Positions 33,999 through 42,738 are shown, numbered from the stretch's first letter. The stretch: 64,000 nucleotides of DNA from Streptomyces sp. L-9-10 (GCF_004151105.1 NZ_PHRF01000041.1:62001-126000), one strand, 5' to 3'. Notes: generated by a model from the letters alone, not told the origin. Program-made: numbers and translations.

Positions 33999-34748
33999 AT
34001 GAACGACACGACCGAACAGCGAAAGTCCCTTGTCCGGGAGGGTGCCGACCCGCGGTGCCTGCGGCCAGGCGAGGCCGGACGGCTCCTCGCCGGTGCCCCA
34101 TGGCGCCGCCTGGTGGTGCTGGGCGACATAGCGGTGGAGCGGGCCGCGGAACAGGTCGACGGATACGGGCCGAGGCCCTGGTACGACCGGGTCGCGGCCG
34201 CCCTGGGCGACGCCGCCGAGGGCTTCGCGTACCTCAACCTCCTCGGCCGGCGGGAGCTGCGCGCCGCGCAGGTGCGCTCCGGGCAGCTCCCGGCCGCTCT
34301 CGCCTTCCGGGGAGACCTCGCGCTGGTCTGCTGCGGCACCGCGTACACACCGGACGAGGCGCTCGACATGTACGGACCGACGGCGGAGCTGGCACGGATC
34401 GTCGCGCCGCTGCGTGACGCCGGGTACGACGTCGCGCTGCTCGGCTCCTACCAGCTGGCGGGCTGGCCCGGACTGCCGGCCGGCCGCCGGGAACAGGTGG
34501 CCGAACAGCAGAAACGGGTCTCCGAACAGGCCAGGGCCGTCGCCCTGCGCCACGGCACGCTCTACATCGACCTGGCGTCCCACTACTCCGACACCGAGGT
34601 GGCGGCCGTGTGGAGCCGCGACCGGGCGCGGCCGAACAGCCTCGGCCACGCGGTCGCGGCGGCCTCCGTGGTGCGTGCCCTCGGCGGCAGGACGGCCGCC
34701 GCCGTGCCCACGGCCGGGGCCGACCACGGCCCGGTCAGGCCCTGGTGA
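33999..34748 (+). CDS. SGNH-fold protein lacking catalytic residues
   Basis: 249 residues from ATG 33999 with GGGAGGGG upstream. The layout is that of Streptomyces SGNH/GDSL hydrolases (WRRLVVLGD at residue ~37, PRPWYDRVAAALG, AYLNLLGRRELRAAQV, final GHAVAAASVVRALG). Each catalytic block is altered, though: GDS reads GDI, the GxND block reads CGTAYT, and DxxHP reads DRARPNSLGH with Arg for the catalytic His. It is therefore probably a pseudoenzyme used for binding. It is divergent from tRNA-like gene 2 and overlaps the ketosynthase tail-to-tail by 14 bp. Confidence 0.75.
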   Translation: MNDTTEQRKSLVREGADPRCLRPGEAGRLLAGAPWRRLVVLGDIAVERAAEQVDGYGPRPWYDRVAAALGDAAEGFAYLNLLGRRELRAAQVRSGQLPAALAFRGDLALVCCGTAYTPDEALDMYGPTAELARIVAPLRDAGYDVALLGSYQLAGWPGLPAGRREQVAEQQKRVSEQARAVALRHGTLYIDLASHYSDTEVAAVWSRDRARPNSLGHAVAAASVVRALGGRTAAAVPTAGADHGPVRPW

Positions 34749-35991
34749 ACAGCAGTACGGCATTCTGACCGCCGAATCCGAAGGAGTTGCTGACGGCCAC
34801 CTCGGCGCGCAGGTCGCGTCCGGCCTTGAACACCATGTCCAGTTCCAGTTCCGGATCCAGGCTCTCCAGATTGGCGGTCGGCGGGATGTGACCCTCCTGG
34901 AGGGTCAGCGCCGTCACCACCGCCTCGATGGCCCCGGCCGCGGCCAGGGAGTGGCCCACCACACCCTTGACGGAGGTGACGGCGGGCCGCTCCCCGAGCA
35001 CCCGGCGGATCATGCGGGCCTCGGTGGCGTCGTTGAGTACCGTCGCCGTGCCGTGCGCGTTGACATGGTCCACCTCGCCCGCGCCGACCCCGGCGTCACG
35101 CAGCGCGGCGCGCATGGCGAGCTCGGCGCCTCCGCCGTCCGGATCGGGGGCGGTCGCGTGGAACGCGTCGGCGGAGGCGCCGTACCCGCTCACCATGGCC
35201 CGGATCGTGGCTCCGCGCGCCCTCGCGTCCTCGGCGCGTTCCAGGACGAGTACGGCCGCGCCCTCGGCCGGCACGAAGCCGTCCCGGTCGGCGTCGAAGG
35301 GACGGGAGGTGGCGGTCAGATCGTCGCGGCGGCCGGCCAGGGCCCGCATCTGGCCGAAGCCCGTGACGAGCGAGGGGACCAGGGGTGCTTCCGTACCGCC
35401 GGTGATCACCACGTCGCAGGCTCCGCTGCGCAGCAGTTCGCGTGCCGTGCCCACCGCCGTGGTCCCGGAGGCGCAGGCCGTCGCCGTCACCAGGCTGGGT
35501 CCCCGGGCGCCGAACATCATGGACACGTATCCGGCGCACATGTTGGGCGACAGCATGGGGACGAGCAGCGGGGAGACCTTGCGCGCTCCGCGTTCCAGCA
35601 GCACCTTGTGCTGCTTCTCCCAGGTGGCGGCGCCGCCGATGCCGTTGCCCAGGACGACACCGACCCTGGTGGCGTCCCAGGAGTCCCGGTCGAGGCCGGA
35701 GTCGGTGACCGCCTCGTGAGCGGCGACCAGCGCGAGCTGGCTGCTGCGGTCCAGTCGCCACAGCTGCTTGCGTTCGATGAGCCCGCCGGGGTCGAAATCG
35801 GTGACGGCGCACGCGAAGTCGGCGGGTATGCCGGCGAGCGCCGGTACGTCGGTGGCCGCCGTACCGGCCCCGGCACGGATCCGTTCCCAGCTCCGCTCGA
35901 CCCCGGTCCCGGCGGCCGTGACCATGCCGACCCCGGTGATCGCGGCGTCGAACGGGGCCTGTGCCGGGGCGGTCGTCGGTGGACGGCCCAT
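34735..35991 (-). CDS. Beta-ketoacyl-ACP synthase II-type ketosynthase
   Basis: 418 residues from ATG 35989-35991, which shares a base with the ACP stop (TGATG). Full KAS-II triad: Cys in TATACASGTTAVG, His in NAHGTATVLND, His in VKGVVGHSLAAAGAIEAVV, with SNSFGFGGQN near the end. It condenses an acyl starter with malonyl-ACP on the adjacent ACP. There is no chain-length factor, so it is not an aromatic type II pair. It probably extends or primes a fatty chain for the cluster. Confidence 0.93.
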   Translation of the reverse strand: MGRPPTTAPAQAPFDAAITGVGMVTAAGTGVERSWERIRAGAGTAATDVPALAGIPADFACAVTDFDPGGLIERKQLWRLDRSSQLALVAAHEAVTDSGLDRDSWDATRVGVVLGNGIGGAATWEKQHKVLLERGARKVSPLLVPMLSPNMCAGYVSMMFGARGPSLVTATACASGTTAVGTARELLRSGACDVVITGGTEAPLVPSLVTGFGQMRALAGRRDDLTATSRPFDADRDGFVPAEGAAVLVLERAEDARARGATIRAMVSGYGASADAFHATAPDPDGGGAELAMRAALRDAGVGAGEVDHVNAHGTATVLNDATEARMIRRVLGERPAVTSVKGVVGHSLAAAGAIEAVVTALTLQEGHIPPTANLESLDPELELDMVFKAGRDLRAEVAVSNSFGFGGQNAVLLFTRA

Positions 35992-36230
35992 CAGACGGTG
36001 GCCAGCTTGCCGGAGATGAGCTCGGCGGCCTGCCCGACGGTCGACTCGGGGCCCAGGTCGCTGTCCTCGAGCGGTACGCCGAACTCCTCCTGCGCGGCGA
36101 CGGAGAGCTCCACGAGGGCGAGGGAGTCGAGTTCGAGGGCGCTGAGCGTGCTGGTCGGTTCGATGCTCTCGGCGTCCAGGCCGAAGGTGCTGGTGAGCAG
36201 TTCCAGCAGGTGCTGGTAGACGTCGTCCAT
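35991..36230 (-). CDS. Acyl carrier protein
   Basis: 79 residues from ATG 36228-36230. Helical ACP with phosphopantetheine Ser in ALELDSLALVELSVAAQEEF (residue ~36) and the acidic helix II-III surface. Directly coupled to the ketosynthase gene. It carries the growing acyl chain of the cluster. Confidence 0.94.
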   Translation of the reverse strand: MDDVYQHLLELLTSTFGLDAESIEPTSTLSALELDSLALVELSVAAQEEFGVPLEDSDLGPESTVGQAAELISGKLATV

Positions 36231-36250
36231 GAGGGGTTTCCTTCCGGAGC

Positions 36251-36727
36251 CTAGACGTTCGTGGGTGTGCCGGCGGCCGGTGCCGGCGCGGCGTCGAACT
36301 GGTCGGTGAAGCGGGAGTACGCGGGATGGGCCACCGGTTCGAACTCCAGCGCGAAGGGCTTGAGGAAGTTGCCGAACAGCGCGCGGTCGCCGAACAGATG
36401 GATGGGGATGACCAGCAGCGCCCACTCGGGGCCCCACAGCCAGATCCACGCGAGCACCACCAGGGTCTGGGTGACCAGGCTGTGCATGACGTTGTAGAGC
36501 ACGTAATACGCCCGGTGTATCCGCTTGGACGCGCTGCGGTGGTACGCGATCGCCCCGGGGATGTATCCGATGAGATCGATATAGGCGAACAGCCCGATCG
36601 CGGGGAGCCATCTGACCTCGTCGAGATGGGTGAAGAAGAAGGCCGCGGCGATCACCAGGCCGAGCCCGTACTCCAGCCGGATCAGCCGGTAGGTGGTACG
36701 TGTCTCGAAGAGGTTCTTGCCGTCCAT
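36251..36727 (-). CDS. DUF4260-like His-rich membrane protein
   Basis: 158 residues from ATG 36725-36727. Four hydrophobic segments. Conserved-looking polar residues line up with DUF4260-type proteins: FAYIDLIGYIPGAIAYHRSA, YVLYNVMHSLVTQ, IPIHLFGDRALFGNFLKP. The His/Asp pattern (HRS, IHR, MHS, PIHLFGD, VAHP) suggests a possible metal site within the membrane. Valanimycin-type clusters include an essential small membrane protein (VlmO), and this may be its counterpart. Both the family match and the function are tentative. Confidence 0.6.
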   Translation of the reverse strand: MDGKNLFETRTTYRLIRLEYGLGLVIAAAFFFTHLDEVRWLPAIGLFAYIDLIGYIPGAIAYHRSASKRIHRAYYVLYNVMHSLVTQTLVVLAWIWLWGPEWALLVIPIHLFGDRALFGNFLKPFALEFEPVAHPAYSRFTDQFDAAPAPAAGTPTNV

Positions 36728-37242
36728 CAGCGCGATCCCGACGCGGCGGTGACGGGCGCGGCCATCACCTCGGCGACGGCGCGGGCGACCGCCTCGTCGC
36801 CGACCACCGAGGCGTTGCCCTCGAAGAGGCTGATGACGACACGGGCGATGGTCTCCTTGAAGACCCGCTCGGCGACCGGGTCGAGGATGCCCGCCAGGCT
36901 GGGGATACCGAAGTCGAACTCGGCGCTGAAGTCGACCACGCAGTCGTCGCCGTCCGCGACGAGCCGCCAGACACCGGCGAACTCGGCGAAGTCACCGTCG
37001 GTCTGCTCGAAGGTGATGGTCAGCCCGTCCCGGTCGAACCGGTCGGTCTCGGTCCAGCACAGGATGCCGTTGCGGAAGTAGACCTCCCAGTCGCTGACCT
37101 CCTGCGTGCCGGATTCCTGACGGGACGTCACCGAGCGGATGACCTCGGTGAATTCGGAGTACCGGCCGAACGCGCTGACGCGGTCGAACGCCACCGCCGC
37201 GTCGACGTCGTGGACGCGGACCTTCACTTGCACGCTACGCAT
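36727..37242 (-). CDS. SRPBCC-family protein
   Basis: 171 residues from ATG 37240-37242, chosen over GTG 37252-37254 because AGAAGGTG is spaced for the ATG. START-like fold: VKVRVHDVDAAVAFDRVSAF, YSEFTEVIRSVTSRQ, WEVYFRNGILCWTETDRFDR, CVVDFSAEFDFGIPS, and a long C-terminal helix. It resembles coenzyme-Q-binding/COQ10 or aromatase-like members. It overlaps the aminotransferase gene by 8 bp and touches the membrane gene, so all are co-translated. Confidence 0.82.
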   Translation of the reverse strand: MRSVQVKVRVHDVDAAVAFDRVSAFGRYSEFTEVIRSVTSRQESGTQEVSDWEVYFRNGILCWTETDRFDRDGLTITFEQTDGDFAEFAGVWRLVADGDDCVVDFSAEFDFGIPSLAGILDPVAERVFKETIARVVISLFEGNASVVGDEAVARAVAEVMAAPVTAASGSR

Positions 37243-38572
37243 GGATTTTGTCACCTTCTGCTGTGGGTGCGTACCGGGCGCCCTGCGCGCGGCACGCGCG
37301 GTCGACCGCCTCGTAGAAGAAGTCCAGGTCGCTTCTGGTCAGAACCGCCGGCGGGGTGAAGCGCAGGACGAGATGGGAGTTGAGGGAGTGGTTGGCGATG
37401 ACACCGTTCATGATCAGCTCGATCAGGAGATCGCCCGCCGGCCCCGGCTGGGCGAACTCGATCCCCAGCAGCAGCCCTTGGCCCCGTACCTCACGCACGG
37501 CGTCGCCGTAGTGCGAGCGGACGATACGGTCCAGCTCCGGGAGGATCTCGGCGCCGAGCTCGCGGGAGCGGGTCACGAGATCGTCCTCGCGCATCGCCGT
37601 GAGCGCCCCGCGTACGGCGGCCATCGCCAGCGGCGCGCCGGAGAACGTGGACGTGTGCAGATACGGGTCCCGGTCGAAGGCCCTGAACGCCTCACGGGTG
37701 GCGACCACGGCCGACACCGGTACCACGCCGCCGCTGAGACCCTTGCCGACGAGCAGCACATCGGGGCTGATGTCCTCCCGGTCGGCGCCCCACCAGGAAC
37801 CGAGCCGGCCCAGACCGGTCTGGATCTCGTCCAGGACGAGGAAGGCCCCGTACCGGTCGCACAGTTCCCGCACCGCGCGCAGATAGCCCGCGGGCGGGAT
37901 CACCACTCCGGCCTCGCCCTGCACCGGCTCGACGAACACACACGCCTCGCCGGGGGTCGCCGCGAGCAGCGATTCGAGGGCGGCGGCGTCACCGTACGGA
38001 ACATGGCTCGTCTGGGGCAGCAGCGGCCGGAACGGGTCCTGGAAGACGCTCTTGCCGGTCAGGCTGAGCGCGCCCATGGTCTTGCCGTGATAGCCGTTCT
38101 CCATCGCGATCAGCCGGTGGTGGCCCCGGGTGCGGGCCAGCTTGATGGCCGTCTCGGCCGCCTCCGCCCCCGAGCCGGCGAAGTGCACCCGCTCCAGTCC
38201 TCGCGGCGCCACCGACACCAGGGCGTCGGCGGCCAGGGCGACCTGCGGTTCGAGGAAGAGCCGGGTGGCGACGGGGTGGGTGGCCAGCTGCTCGGCGACA
38301 TGCCGGATGACGGTGGGATGCCGGGCGCCCATCAGGAAGACGCCGTACCCCCCGCAGTTCAGGAAGCGTTCGCCCGTCGAGGTGGTGACCCAGGCGCCTT
38401 CCGAGGCCACCTCGATGTGCCCGCCGAACAGCTCGCCGAGGGTCGCCCGGCCTTTGCTGAGACGGGCCCGGTACAGCCTGCCCAGCTCCTCACGCCCGAG
38501 GGCGGGCGCGGCGGCGGGGACGGCCGGAGGCACGGCCGGCGGAAGAACGGATGTCGGTGTCGTCGATGGCAT
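37235..38572 (-). CDS. Class III PLP aminotransferase
   Basis: 445 residues from ATG 38570-38572. N-terminal Pro/Ala-rich leader of ~25 residues, then the class III fold: NCGGYGVFLMGARHPTVIRH, FAGSGAEAAETAIKLARTRG, ENGYHGKTMGALSLTG, metal/PLP Asp in LVLDEIQTGLGRLGS, Schiff-base lysine in LLVGKGLSGGVVPVSA. Such enzymes transfer amino groups to aldehydes or ketones. Next to an aldehyde dehydrogenase/acyl reductase-like protein it could make a terminal alkyl amine. Confidence 0.92.
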   Translation of the reverse strand: MPSTTPTSVLPPAVPPAVPAAAPALGREELGRLYRARLSKGRATLGELFGGHIEVASEGAWVTTSTGERFLNCGGYGVFLMGARHPTVIRHVAEQLATHPVATRLFLEPQVALAADALVSVAPRGLERVHFAGSGAEAAETAIKLARTRGHHRLIAMENGYHGKTMGALSLTGKSVFQDPFRPLLPQTSHVPYGDAAALESLLAATPGEACVFVEPVQGEAGVVIPPAGYLRAVRELCDRYGAFLVLDEIQTGLGRLGSWWGADREDISPDVLLVGKGLSGGVVPVSAVVATREAFRAFDRDPYLHTSTFSGAPLAMAAVRGALTAMREDDLVTRSRELGAEILPELDRIVRSHYGDAVREVRGQGLLLGIEFAQPGPAGDLLIELIMNGVIANHSLNSHLVLRFTPPAVLTRSDLDFFYEAVDRACRAQGARYAPTAEGDKIHA

Positions 38573-38586
38573 GGATCTCCCTCTCT

Positions 38587-39726
38587 TCAGGTCAGGCGCA
38601 GGGGATGGCCCGCGACGTGGTCGAGGTACGGGCCGGTGAAGCTGGACCGCGACGGCGGGTGGAACGACAGACCGTGTGCGGCGCCGGCCAGGTAGGCCAC
38701 GTCGGAAGAGGACATGAAGGCCGTGCCGCCGAGCAGTTCGACGGCCTGGTTCAGCGCGTCGCCCAGCGCGTCCTGGGCGGCGTACCGGGCGACGAGCGTG
38801 CGGGCGAGCGCCGCGTTGCCGGTCTCGCCGTCCCTGATCATCCGGGCGGTGCCCTCCAGCAGCAGGGCGGCTGTCTCCAGCCGGGTGAGCACCCGGGCGC
38901 GGTCGGAGTCGCTGCCCCGGCCGCCGTCGACGACCCGCTCGACCAGTCCGCTGACGATGCCGAGATAGCAGGCGGAGATGAGCAGTTCGAACCAGATCAG
39001 GCCGACGGTCTGGAGATCGTCCAGATTCCCGGCGTCACCCTCCGGCTCGGTGCGCATCAGCAGCTGCTCGTCGACGAAGACGTCCGTGAGCCGCACCTCG
39101 TCGCTCTCCGCGCCCGCGAGGGTCCGGCTTCCCCAGAACGGATGGACGCTGACCCCATCGGTCTCCCGGGGAATCAGCAGCACCGCCATTCTCGGCTCAC
39201 CGCTGTCGGTCGGCAGTGCCACGCTGGCGGTGAGCAGGTCCATCGAGTGCGACAGACTGCACGGCTTCTTGGAACCGTTGATCACATAGCCGTCGTCCGC
39301 CTTCGACGCCGACATCATCGGCGAGAGGATGCCCCGCCCCGGCCGGCCTTCCGCGAAGCCCGAGGCGACCAGCAGCCGCTGCTCCGCGATCCCTTCGAGC
39401 AGCGCCCACTCCATGCCGCTGCTCTGGATGGAACCGGCCAGCGTGAACAGCGTCGCCACCGAGAAGTGGTGCATCGTCGTGGCGATCGCCAGGGACGGTG
39501 CCCGGGAGGCCAGGGCCCGCACCACGGCGAGGGCCTGGAGCGGATCGGCTCCCGTCCCGCCGTAGGTCTTGGGGATCACCAGACCGGGACCGCCCGCCGT
39601 GCGGAAGTGGTCGAGGGCCGGGTTCTTCGGTGCTTCCAGCTCTTCCAGCGGGGTGCCGGAGAGCAGATCGAGCAGGCCGGGCAGGAATGATTCGCACGTC
39701 TCGCGTGCGGCTTCCAACGAGCGCAT
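38587..39726 (-). CDS. Acyl-CoA-dehydrogenase-fold flavoprotein, candidate amine N-hydroxylase
   Basis: 379 residues from ATG 39724-39726. ACAD fold: GLVIPKTYGGTGADPLQALA, middle domain FAEGRPGRGILSPMMSASKA and GSKKPCSLSHSMDLLTASVA, helical C-terminus ALNQAVELLGGTAFM. The C-terminal region lacks the usual catalytic Glu segment of true dehydrogenases and ends SFHPPSRSSFTGPYLDHVAG. ACAD-fold two-component monooxygenases such as isobutylamine N-hydroxylase (VlmH) use flavin from a reductase, and one is present at 26751-27293. The fold is seen; the N-hydroxylase role is inferred from context. Confidence 0.75.
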   Translation of the reverse strand: MRSLEAARETCESFLPGLLDLLSGTPLEELEAPKNPALDHFRTAGGPGLVIPKTYGGTGADPLQALAVVRALASRAPSLAIATTMHHFSVATLFTLAGSIQSSGMEWALLEGIAEQRLLVASGFAEGRPGRGILSPMMSASKADDGYVINGSKKPCSLSHSMDLLTASVALPTDSGEPRMAVLLIPRETDGVSVHPFWGSRTLAGAESDEVRLTDVFVDEQLLMRTEPEGDAGNLDDLQTVGLIWFELLISACYLGIVSGLVERVVDGGRGSDSDRARVLTRLETAALLLEGTARMIRDGETGNAALARTLVARYAAQDALGDALNQAVELLGGTAFMSSSDVAYLAGAAHGLSFHPPSRSSFTGPYLDHVAGHPLRLT

Positions 39727-39836
39727 GGATCCCCCTCTGTTCTGTCGTTCCGTCGTCGTTCTGTCGTGATGGCTTCTGGGCCGCGGGGCGTGCGACGGGT
39801 CCCGTACGGGCCGTACGGGTCCGGTGCGCGGTGCGG

Positions 39837-41519
39837 TCAGCGGCCGGCGGCGGCCTGGAGGGCCTTCCAGGCGCCGAACACCGCTTCGGAGGGACGCGCG
39901 CCGGCGGCGACGCTCACGCCCTGGATGTGGGAGGTGCGCAGGATCGGGTAGTTGGCCTCGCCGAACACACCTCCGGTGAGCCCGGTCCCGCCGTGGGTCG
40001 GCAGATAGGGCAGGAACCCGATGTGGGAGTCGTTCACCTTGAGCAGCCCGCCCTGGGTGATCCGGGTCACGATCCGGTCGACCACCCCGGGATCCCGTGC
40101 CCACGCCGAGTTCCGCAGCCCGTAGGCGTTGCTGTTGACGAAGTCGATGAACCGCTCCAGCTGGACCTCGTCGGGGGCGGGCTCGGCCACGATCACCGGC
40201 AGCAGCGGGAAGAACGTCTCCTCGCGGACCGCCTGGACCTCCCGGGCCCCATCGAGACCGCGTACCCGCACCACCGTGGGTTCGAGGAAGATCCCGGCGG
40301 TGTCACGGGTCCCGTCCTCCTGGATCGCGTGCCCGCCGCAGATCAGCTCCGCGCCCCGGTCGAGGGCGTCACGCAGGCACGAGAAGAACTTCTCGTTGCG
40401 CAGCACCGGAGTGAGCAGAACGCCCTCCTCCGACGACCGGCCGGGCCTGATCCGCGCCGCCTTCTCGGCCAGCAGGGCGACGAGTTCGTCGCTGACGTCC
40501 GGGTGGACCACCACCTGGTTGGGGATCATGCACAGCTGGCCCGAGCCGTAGAAGCTCTCCGTGATGGCCTCGGCCGCCAGATCCAGGTCGGCGTCCTTCC
40601 ACACCAGCACCACGTCGTTGCCGGCCAGTTCGAGGATCGGCTTCTTGCCCGCCGCGATGCAGCGCTCCTGGAAGCGCATCCCGTTCTCGCTGCTGCCGAA
40701 GTACATGATGTCGTCGACGAGCGGGCTCTCCAGCCAGGCGTCCAGCATCGGAGCCGGGTCGCCGCACACCACACCGAGGGTGCCCGGGGGAGCGCCCAGC
40801 TCGGCCAGTACCGGCGCCACCACCTCCTGGAGTACGTACATGACGCCCAGCGGGGCGCTGCGCGGTGCCCGTACGACCAGGGAGTTGCCGGCCATGATCG
40901 CGGTCACACCGAGCAGCGCGCTCGAAAGCGGCGCGTTCTGAGGGGGGTTGAGGCAGACCACACCGTCGGGGCGGCGGCGCACCGAGATCTCCCGCTCGCC
41001 GTGCCGGTACTCCTGGAGCATCTGGCTGCGGTAGAAGCCCAGTGACTCGGGCCCGAACACCTCCAGCGCCCCGGACACCTGCCAGCGGGCCAGTGCCAGC
41101 GGGTGCCCCTCCTGGACGAGCACATCGGTGATCCGCTCGGCCTGCTCGGCGAGCCTGCGGTACAGCAGGGTGCCGAACTGCTCGATCCGGATTTCCGGAG
41201 GGAACGCCGCCCAGGGCGCGGCGGCCGCGGCCGCGGCCTCGATCGCCAGATCCGTGGTCTGACGGTCCGCCCGCGCCACCCGGCCGACAATGGTGGCCGG
41301 CAGGTTCTCGGCGGGAATGCGGCCGCTCTCCAGCTTCCGCTTCATGGTGAGCGTGGAAAAGGCGTCGTCGAGCAGGGCGTCCGAGTCGACCACGTACACC
41401 CAGGTCCCGCTCGGAACGGCCTTTCCGTCAATGAGGGAAAGGTAGGTGGGGACTTCCTGACGAGGCGCTCCGGAATCTTCTTTTCCTGACGCCGAAGGCA
41501 TCGCGATATCGCTGCTCAC
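39837..41519 (-). CDS. Aldehyde dehydrogenase superfamily protein
   Basis: 560 residues from GTG 41517-41519, which has GGAGGGG upstream; an ATG at 41501 is possible. ALDH motifs: PPQNAPLSSALLGVTAIMAG, catalytic Glu in KPILELAGNDVVLVWKDADL, catalytic Cys in SFYGSGQLCMIPNQVVVHPD, and the C-terminal NSNAYGLRNSAW. It may oxidise an aldehyde or run as an acyl reductase delivering aldehyde to the aminotransferase; the direction is not readable. First gene of the operon down to the ketosynthase, preceded by a SARP heptad array. Confidence 0.85.
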   Translation of the reverse strand: MSSDIAMPSASGKEDSGAPRQEVPTYLSLIDGKAVPSGTWVYVVDSDALLDDAFSTLTMKRKLESGRIPAENLPATIVGRVARADRQTTDLAIEAAAAAAAPWAAFPPEIRIEQFGTLLYRRLAEQAERITDVLVQEGHPLALARWQVSGALEVFGPESLGFYRSQMLQEYRHGEREISVRRRPDGVVCLNPPQNAPLSSALLGVTAIMAGNSLVVRAPRSAPLGVMYVLQEVVAPVLAELGAPPGTLGVVCGDPAPMLDAWLESPLVDDIMYFGSSENGMRFQERCIAAGKKPILELAGNDVVLVWKDADLDLAAEAITESFYGSGQLCMIPNQVVVHPDVSDELVALLAEKAARIRPGRSSEEGVLLTPVLRNEKFFSCLRDALDRGAELICGGHAIQEDGTRDTAGIFLEPTVVRVRGLDGAREVQAVREETFFPLLPVIVAEPAPDEVQLERFIDFVNSNAYGLRNSAWARDPGVVDRIVTRITQGGLLKVNDSHIGFLPYLPTHGGTGLTGGVFGEANYPILRTSHIQGVSVAAGARPSEAVFGAWKALQAAAGR

Positions 41520-41603
41520 GCAGCCCCTCCGCTCTCCATTTCCCATCGGCAGACGGGAATGTTCGCAGTTCCAAGTGGTGGCTATGACCTTCACATGGCC
41601 ACC

Positions 41604-41643
41604 TGAAAATCCTCGGAGACGGCGCTGAGACGGCGCTGAGACG
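41604..41643 (-). promoter_or_regulatory. SARP-type heptad array between the ALDH and DUF2156 genes
   Basis: Four phased heptads on the minus strand: CGTCTCA, CGTCTCA, CGTCTCC, ATTTTCA (plus-strand 41637-41643, 41626-41632, 41615-41621, 41604-41610), each 11 bp apart. The orientation matches the arrays at the tRNA-like genes and points to the ALDH gene. It lies in the divergent promoter region and may activate both operons. Confidence 0.75.
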
Positions 41644-41730
41644 GACGTTTCAGGCAAATGGAAGAGGTGCTGAGGAGCATGTCCCCGGGCACCGGCCCGG
41701 TAAATCGACGCCTCAGGCAACGGGAGTGAG

Positions 41731-42738
41731 ATGACGACGCGCAGCGGAGAGGTATCCGACGAAGAAGTACTCGGGGTGCTGGAAAAGCTCCGTAAGGACG
41801 GCGACAATCCCAGCGCCTTCCTCGCGCTCAACTCCGGTAACGCGTACTTCACCGATCCGGCGGCGGACGGAGTGGTCGCCTATCGCGAGGCGGGCTCGTA
41901 TCTGATCCAGTTCGGCGGCGTCCACGCCGCGCCGGAACAGCGGGAGGCGCTGCTGCGGGCCTTCCTCGCGCACGCGCGCCGGCGGCGCCGCAAGGTCGTC
42001 GCCGTACAGGTCCTCACATCGGATGTGGAGCTGTACGTGAGGTGCGGTTTCACGGTCAATCAGGTCGGCTCGTCGTACTCGGTGCACCTGCCCGACTTCG
42101 CCCTGCGCGGAACGCGCTTCATGAAACTCCGCAACAAGATCTCGCGGGCCCGGCGCAGCGGCCTGGAGGTGACGGAGGTCTCCCACGAGGAGTGCGCGGC
42201 GGACATAGCCGGCATCGACGGCGCGTGGCTGCGGAGCAAGGGCCGTCACGTCAAGGAGATCGAGTTCCTGGTCGGCGAGCTGGGCGGACCCGTACAGCAC
42301 GCGCGCCGGCTGATGCTCGGCCGGCTCGACGGAGTGCCCATCGCCTATATCTCGTACTCACCCGCGTACGGCTCGCGTCCCGGGTGGCTGCACGACCTGA
42401 GCCGCCGGCTCCCGGACGCGCCGCCCGGTGTGATGGAGGCGATCAACCTGACCGCGCTGGAGATGTTCCGTCAGGAGGGGGCGGAGTGGCTGCACTTCGG
42501 CTTCACCCCGTTCACCGGACTGTCCGACGAGCACGATCCGCCCGAGGCCAGCGGCGCCACCCGGAAGATCATGCGGCTGCTGGCCGACCACGGGGACAAG
42601 GTCTATCCCGCGGCCAGCCAGCTCGCCTACAAGGAGAAGTGGGGTCCCCAGCTGGTACTTCCGGAGTATCTGGCCTTCCACGGGCGCGCGAGGCTGGGTG
42701 CCATCTGGCAGATCCTCCGCGTCACGAAATCCGTATGA
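41731..42738 (+). CDS. DUF2156 protein, candidate aminoacyl-tRNA-dependent transferase
   Basis: 335 residues from ATG 41731 with GGGAG upstream. The whole length fits the tandem GNAT-like LPG_synthase_C/DUF2156 fold: AYFTDPAADGVVAYREAGSY, CGFTVNQVGSSYSVHLPDFA, LRGTRFMKLRNKISRARRSG, and the family hallmark LSRRLPDAPPGVMEAINLTA, then EWLHFGFTPF. There is no membrane domain, unlike MprF. Family members with known function take an amino acid from aminoacyl-tRNA: lysyl to lipid in MprF, seryl to isobutylhydroxylamine in VlmA of valanimycin biosynthesis. Beside tRNA-like genes under the same regulator, transfer to a pathway amine or hydroxylamine is the best guess. Confidence 0.85.
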   Translation: MTTRSGEVSDEEVLGVLEKLRKDGDNPSAFLALNSGNAYFTDPAADGVVAYREAGSYLIQFGGVHAAPEQREALLRAFLAHARRRRRKVVAVQVLTSDVELYVRCGFTVNQVGSSYSVHLPDFALRGTRFMKLRNKISRARRSGLEVTEVSHEECAADIAGIDGAWLRSKGRHVKEIEFLVGELGGPVQHARRLMLGRLDGVPIAYISYSPAYGSRPGWLHDLSRRLPDAPPGVMEAINLTALEMFRQEGAEWLHFGFTPFTGLSDEHDPPEASGATRKIMRLLADHGDKVYPAASQLAYKEKWGPQLVLPEYLAFHGRARLGAIWQILRVTKSV

